Part shown: one piece after another, positions 59,000-64,000 of the stretch
Layout: every line of letters starts with the position of its first letter
Numbering within the stretch: the stretch's first letter is position 1
Source: Sialis fuliginosa
Taxonomy: Eukaryota; Arthropoda; Insecta; Megaloptera; Sialidae
Direction: 5' to 3'
Assembly (NCBI GenBank): GCA_961205875.1
Contig: OY540821.1
Span: forward strand, 11,656,001-11,720,000
Length of the DNA stretch: 64,000 nucleotides
Made by a program: the position numbers and the translations under genes
Notes under the pieces: model-generated
Database searches by the model: none
Told to the model about the DNA's origin: nothing
Seen by the model: the letters and a program-made list of their open reading frames with translations, nothing else

Positions 59000-61184
59000 T
59001 GAAAAACCCTATATAGTATCCAAATGTCGACACAAATATTTATATGAAAAAAAATAGAGTTTCTATGAGACCGAGAAAAATTGTCTATTTAATCGATACA
59101 ACAATTTTGGGTAAAAAATTAGGTAGTTAAATAAATAAAAAAAGTCTACAACAAAATATTTTGAAACGAAAATTTAAAATCGTTTTTATGTACAATATTC
59201 CTCAAACGCTGCATACAAAAATATAACACTGTACCAGTTTCGCGAGTTAAACTTAACAAATGTAAAAAAAAGACAAACAACAAAACAAATACCCAAGTTA
59301 CCTCGGTAAAGCAAACACGAAAACCCAAAAATAAAACTACAGCTTACATTACTGAAGAACAGGAGATGAAAGAACATACCTGGAACAAAAGATATAACAT
59401 TGAATTAAAGAAAGATACAAAGTATAATATGAGCTGTGTTATATTAAAAAATGCATAAACATAATATAACTGCATGTAGTTTCATATAAACACGAATCTC
59501 TAGGTACATAAAACGTTTTCATGTTGGTAGCAATGCAATATTCACTGTGGAGGTATTAGTACAAGTTATGTGTCTGAAATGGCCCAGCAGTCTGCTAGTT
59601 TCAAGAGGATGTAGGAGGGGGGGGAGGGGAGTAAATGCAATAACAGTTGGGGTATTTTGAGTTTAAAGAGTGGTTAGTATATTACAGTTCGTATGTTTTA
59701 TTTGAAAATGTTACGGTTATTACAAGTTTTCAAAATTGTACCAGATCATTTTTATGCTACAAAACATAAATAGTAACTTCATAAAATTGTGTTTGAACAT
59801 TTTATTGTTAAATATTCATCAATTCAAAAACGATGAGATATGTATGAAAAATGAAAAAAAAAACATTTGGCTGCAACCTTTCCGATAATATTGAAACTAA
59901 TATCTAAATACCAAATTAGTTCATAACTTTGCAATCTTCAGCATTTGACAATATGCAATGATTCTGAGATAATAATCTGTAACACTTTAAATGCTCCACC
60001 CTGTATAAACCAATAATTACTCGATTAGCTAATATAATAGTGTGTTAATAATCTCAATAGCATATTTACATTAATTAATTCTGTGTATCAAGTTTATAAG
60101 AAAAAAGTAAAAATCATTTGCTACAAATAACTTTTGCAAATTTACGATATTGGGGTTTAACCAATACAAGATTGTAACATGAGCTATTGGATAAGCTATA
60201 ATACTTAAAATACGGTAGATTACTTGCTAAATTAGGTTGTAATTAAGTTTGGTAATTGTTGTTTGCAAGTGAGTTGCGAAATTGGAGAATAACATCATAA
60301 ATAAAACACTGGCTACGTTCTTGTGTATATATACTCGTATATTATATGTATGTAAGACTGCAACATTTATATTAAGTGTTCTTTCGGTAGGTAGCTAAAG
60401 AAATTGGAAATTTTATATGTGCCTTTATTTTTTTTGTTCCACTTTTGTTCTTTTTATGTAATTATATATTACTGCTTCGTAATTTTTCTCAAAACGATTT
60501 TAATACTTTAATCACAACTAAATATCGTTGTATATCTATAAGAAACTTAAAAAACCGATTTCAACAAAATCCTAAAAACACATATATAATAATAAAATTC
60601 AACAAATTTTGAAGTCTTTTATTGGCTTGGCGCCGACTTCAAAAACGGGTAAATTTAATTATTATATATTATTTTTAGGATTTTTTGTGACGTCGTTTTT
60701 TCAAGTTTTTTATTTTTTATCTTTTGAGTGGCGTATCTAATATCTCCAAAAAAATTGTCCAAATAAAAAAAATATATTTTGAAAGTCGGTTAAAAATAAA
60801 TTTAATTTTTCATAACAGAAAATAATCTGAACCAATGATAGGATTGTTAGAAATTCTAATATATAATTTCTACTGGATAGATTACATCTGTAATAGCTTT
60901 AATGAAAAGAAAGAATTCCTTTATCAACTTTTAGACAATTTAAATTTAAATTTGCTTTCAGTAATGTCTCATCAAAAGAAAGAAATTCACTATTCTTTTG
61001 TATACCTCGCTTAAATTCCATTATTTGCATTGTTTTTGTAAGTCTAATTTTTAAATTTATATTACAAAATGGAAGTAAAACTTTTTTTTATTCAGAAGCC
61101 AAAACGAGTACATTCACCTAACAAAAAATCAATATTTTATAAATAAACTTTAAATGAGACATTTTATATGAATGGTAAATCCAT
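59000..61184. other. AT-rich DNA without supported genes
   Basis: A GGCTTGGCGCCGACTTC string at 60.63 kb and AAAGTCGGTTAAAA at 60.78 kb look like transposon remains. Other frames are chance. Confidence 0.45.
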
Positions 61185-61320
61185 TTAACCCTTTCAATCC
61201 CGAATTTTTAATATTGAAAATAAATATCAAAATCACGGATCAAAAGTACGGATTAGCACAGTAATAGAGCCCTATAAATGTTATGGAGGCAAATACTACC
61301 GGAAGATCCGAAAGGGTTAA
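61185..61320. mobile_element. TTAA-bounded 136-bp element (piggyBac-like MITE)
   Basis: Left TTAACCCTTTCAATCCCG and right CGGAAGATCCGAAAGGGTTAA share an 11-bp inverted terminus TTAACCCTTTC. TTAA target sites and CCCTTT-type ends are typical of piggyBac-related elements. No transposase is present. Confidence 0.75.
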
Positions 61321-61329
61321 CTTTCAGAG

Positions 61330-63355
61330 GCGTAGTTTAGACAAATCTGGTATTAGAAATAACAAAAAATAAATGTTAAACAAACAATAAAAAAACCGTC
61401 AATATTCTGTTAATAATTTTATTGAAAAATATGTCAAAATAATTCATACAAAGTACACCTAACCTAAAATAAATTTCAGTTTCGAGTATAGCTGCAGCGG
61501 CAGTCAACACTAATACTTTTTAAATCTCTTTACCTTAACGAATGTGGGTAAGATCCCCGGAGATTCCGGGTCGGGCAGAAATACAAGAACCGGAAATCTT
61601 AGCGCTTAAGTACTTTACCTTTCAGATCTATAATGATAAATGACCGACCGCAACTTTATAATACATGTTCTTAATATATATGTAATGTTTATATTTGGGT
61701 TGAGCTGTGTGTGAGAGAGAGAGAAGAATTGGGACATTGGAAATGTTAAAGGGTATCGACGATAAATTATTATAAAGAATGTTGTGGTAGAAATGGTTTG
61801 AAAATATAACGCTAATTAAACATGGAATGTACACAGCTATACTTCCCCCCCTTCAAATGTTCACAAGTTGAAGCAATATTATTTTATATGTTGAACAGTA
61901 CTATCACGCTGCTAGAGACGTAACTTTGACGCAAGTGCCTTAACTTAAAAACTAATTGAAAATGTACGTAATGTATGAATGAACATTTTAGATTGTTTTT
62001 AGTTTTTTTGATAGAATATATTTCAGTATTATGTATCAAGTACCAATAAAATTTTTTTTTCGTTTTGTTTAATTTAAAATTCAAATTAATCCAACTGGAT
62101 ATTACAGTTTTTTTTTTATTAAATAAATAGAAACTTATTAATTCTAGTAGCGTTTGTAAATAATTACGGTTTTTTCTATGTCTGTAACATTTTAATTATA
62201 TTTTTTATCATTCTAATATACAATATTATTTATAATTTTGTATTTTTCAGTATTATTTATAAAAAAATGAATTTTCTTAGTCCTAACTAACGAGATATGT
62301 TGTATACTTAAAATTATATAAATTATCTGATGAACTACACATTGCAATTAAACTAATTAAAGCATTTTTATCCTGTATTAAAAAAATGTAAATATCAAAT
62401 TTCCAGTAAAAATATTTCTCACATGAACTACAGACTAGTTTTAGGTATAACAAAATTAACATCATGTCAAATAATTTGCCATTTAATTTTTTTAGAAAAC
62501 CTCCACAAATTTCAAACATTAAAATTATTAGATTTTATATATTTATAAAAAAAAATTTTATTTCTTGGTAAAAAAATTTTGTTTTCACAAATTGATTGAA
62601 GTAAGTCGATTTTGATTTTGAACTGGTCAAATAAAAGTATCAAAAAACAGGAGATTGTAATTTTATATATATGTTTTTTCTAATTCTTTGTATCAAACGA
62701 AATTACGCCAGCATCAATAAACCGATATCCTTTTGATAAGTTCAGTTTTATATTTCAAAGGCTCTGTAACTCCCATTGGAGTCTTTATACTAGCGATGTA
62801 TATTTAATTACAACATTATATTAGTTACTTACTGTGTTCATTTAAAATTTTACATCAAAGTATGTGGACATTATTAATAAATGAATACGAAACAAATATA
62901 GGAACAAAAAAAGGTTTGCCATTAAAATATTTGGTAAATTAATGATTTTTTAAATAAATACATTAATTTAAATATTTCAAGTATTTTAGATAAGATAACG
63001 TAAATAATGGATATTCTCGCATTTATAGATTTTCCAATTTTTATAGTTAAAATTATTTTTATAAACGATAAACTAAAAGTTTTATTATATTTCCATAGGT
63101 ACTTGTATTTCTATACCTATATTTAAAAATATTAATTCTGTTCATTCAATATCATAAAAGAAACAAAAAAATAAGGAAAAATACATGTTTATATAATAGA
63201 AAGAATAAAAAAGAATGTTGAGTAAAAAAAAAATACAAAACTGACCCTTTAAAATTGCGTTATTTCCTAGAAATTTCAATCATTTGAAGAATTTAACGAT
63301 GCATAACCAAACACTCATACACATATCCTCCTTCCCTAAACATATATGTACTGTT
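61330..63355. other. AT-rich DNA without features
   Basis: Poly-A/T runs and a short GA tract at 61.71 kb. No gene, RNA or shared repeat is recognised. Confidence 0.5.
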
Positions 63356-63359
63356 TATA

Positions 63360-64000
63360 TACAGGGTGTCCCGTAAACATAACTGCAAACTTTCAGGAAT
63401 TGTCGAGGACATCAAAACAATGAGCCACTTTAGCAGTAGAGAAAAAGAAAGGACCTGCACATGAGCAGTAAGCCTTTTGCTTGAAATTTTTTATAACTTG
63501 ATAAATGATAGTTTAAAATGTGCTGATCAAAAGTTATAAAAGGCACAACCTACGAAAATCCATAATTTATGTTTCAGAGGGAACTCATAGATTTTAAATA
63601 CATGATTTTATGTTCGTATTTATTTTTATGTCCCACAAATTTTAGAAAAATTTGCAAAGAATAAAAAATGCTTCGAATTAGTCAACACTTTTTAGTTTTC
63701 TAACTAGGCACTTTTTTATAAAATTAATAAAAAATCTGAAAATATATTGTCTGACTAGAACTTTTCATCTATAGTAATTTTTTTTTAAGGTTGATACTTT
63801 AGGAGAAATGTATAAAAATAAACATAAACATAGAATGTTTGGGTACCCCCTGGAGCAGAAACTATTGTTTTTCGCATTAATTACAACTTTTGATCAGCAT
63901 ACTTTGAACTATCATTTCCCCAATTAACAAAAAAAATTCCTGCTAAAACGGCTTGTTCGCAGTCATGGGTTTATTAACAAAAAGAAATCATTTCAATGTC
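63360..64000. mobile_element. inverted-repeat element cut by the right edge
   Basis: It starts TACAGGGTGTCCCGTAAAC, a terminus form frequent in insect transposons. ATGATAGTTTAAAATGTGCT and GATCAAAAGTTATAA at 63.51 kb are mirrored by ACAACTTTTGATCAGCATAC and TTTGAACTATCAT at 63.88-63.92 kb. The outer arm continues towards the window end, so the right terminus should lie about 100 bp outside. Confidence 0.65.

Noticed and set aside
1-64000. tRNA genes, rRNA genes, CRISPR arrays, telomeric TTAGG arrays
   Set aside because: I looked for GGTTCRANTCC B-box strings, repeated spacers and TTAGG runs and saw none.

Overview
The window looks like arthropod, most probably insect, nuclear DNA. It is very AT-rich, and the coding-like islands have splice-type borders instead of bacterial gene structure. 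It is crowded with short non-autonomous transposons, and it carries dispersed retroposon tails of a kind common in insects (for example the stretch reading 'ctgaaccgatcttgatgaaa' near 44.81 kb). I see no complete protein-coding gene, no tRNA or rRNA gene, no CRISPR array and no bacterial operon. The species cannot be named from this sequence alone.

Coding content. Nearly all long frames are chance openings or lie inside repeats. Six small islands on the minus strand stand out by higher GC, codon-like composition, one open frame and plausible AG/GT borders. They lie at 52.3, 49.3, 43.2, 41.3, 17.0 and 13.1 kb, and a further candidate lies at 11.7 kb. Several neighbours join in phase (49.3 to 43.2, 43.2 to 41.3, 17.0 to 13.1). 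My best reading is that much of the window is intron of one large minus-strand gene of unrecognised family. This is inference and each exon is only a candidate. On the plus strand, a CRE/E-box stretch at 30.10-30.17 kb is followed by a short ATG exon with a GT donor and by a second possible exon at 30.7 kb. The only clearly recognisable protein family is a broken non-LTR reverse transcriptase at 49.94-50.22 kb.

Mobile DNA. (1) Family A is a non-autonomous element of about 560 bp with TA target duplications and terminal repeats starting AGGTAMTGGCACCAGT. There are nine copies or fragments between 2.05 and 57.8 kb, including a 164-bp deletion derivative with both ends intact. (2) A long foldback element has two copies, at 32.3-33.2 and 46.8-47.7 kb, in opposite orientations. 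The first lies inside a Family A copy. (3) Other inverted-repeat elements: a 350-bp MITE at 20.94 kb with about 65-bp arms, a TTAA-bounded 136-bp element at 61.2 kb, a three-armed inverted repeat at 29.65-29.93 kb, a hairpin at 16.4 kb, and an element running off the right edge from 63.36 kb. (4) Short retroposon-like repeats occur at 11.9, 15.3 and 58.7 kb (one family) and at 0.3, 39.6, 44.8 and 57.2 kb (another). (5) A four-unit minisatellite of about 91-126 bp per unit lies at 55.2-55.66 kb.

Layout. 0-10 kb: repeats and AT-rich DNA, with a two-strand open region at 2.4-2.8 kb. 10-20 kb: Family A copies, two retroposon-like copies, three exon candidates on the minus strand and a promoter-like patch at 15.65 kb. 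20-30 kb: MITEs and unassigned DNA. 30-40 kb: plus-strand exon candidates, elements starting CAGTGGCG and foldback copy 1. 40-53 kb: Family A, four minus-strand exon candidates, foldback copy 2 and the LINE fragment. 53-64 kb: dispersed repeats, the minisatellite and AT-rich DNA.
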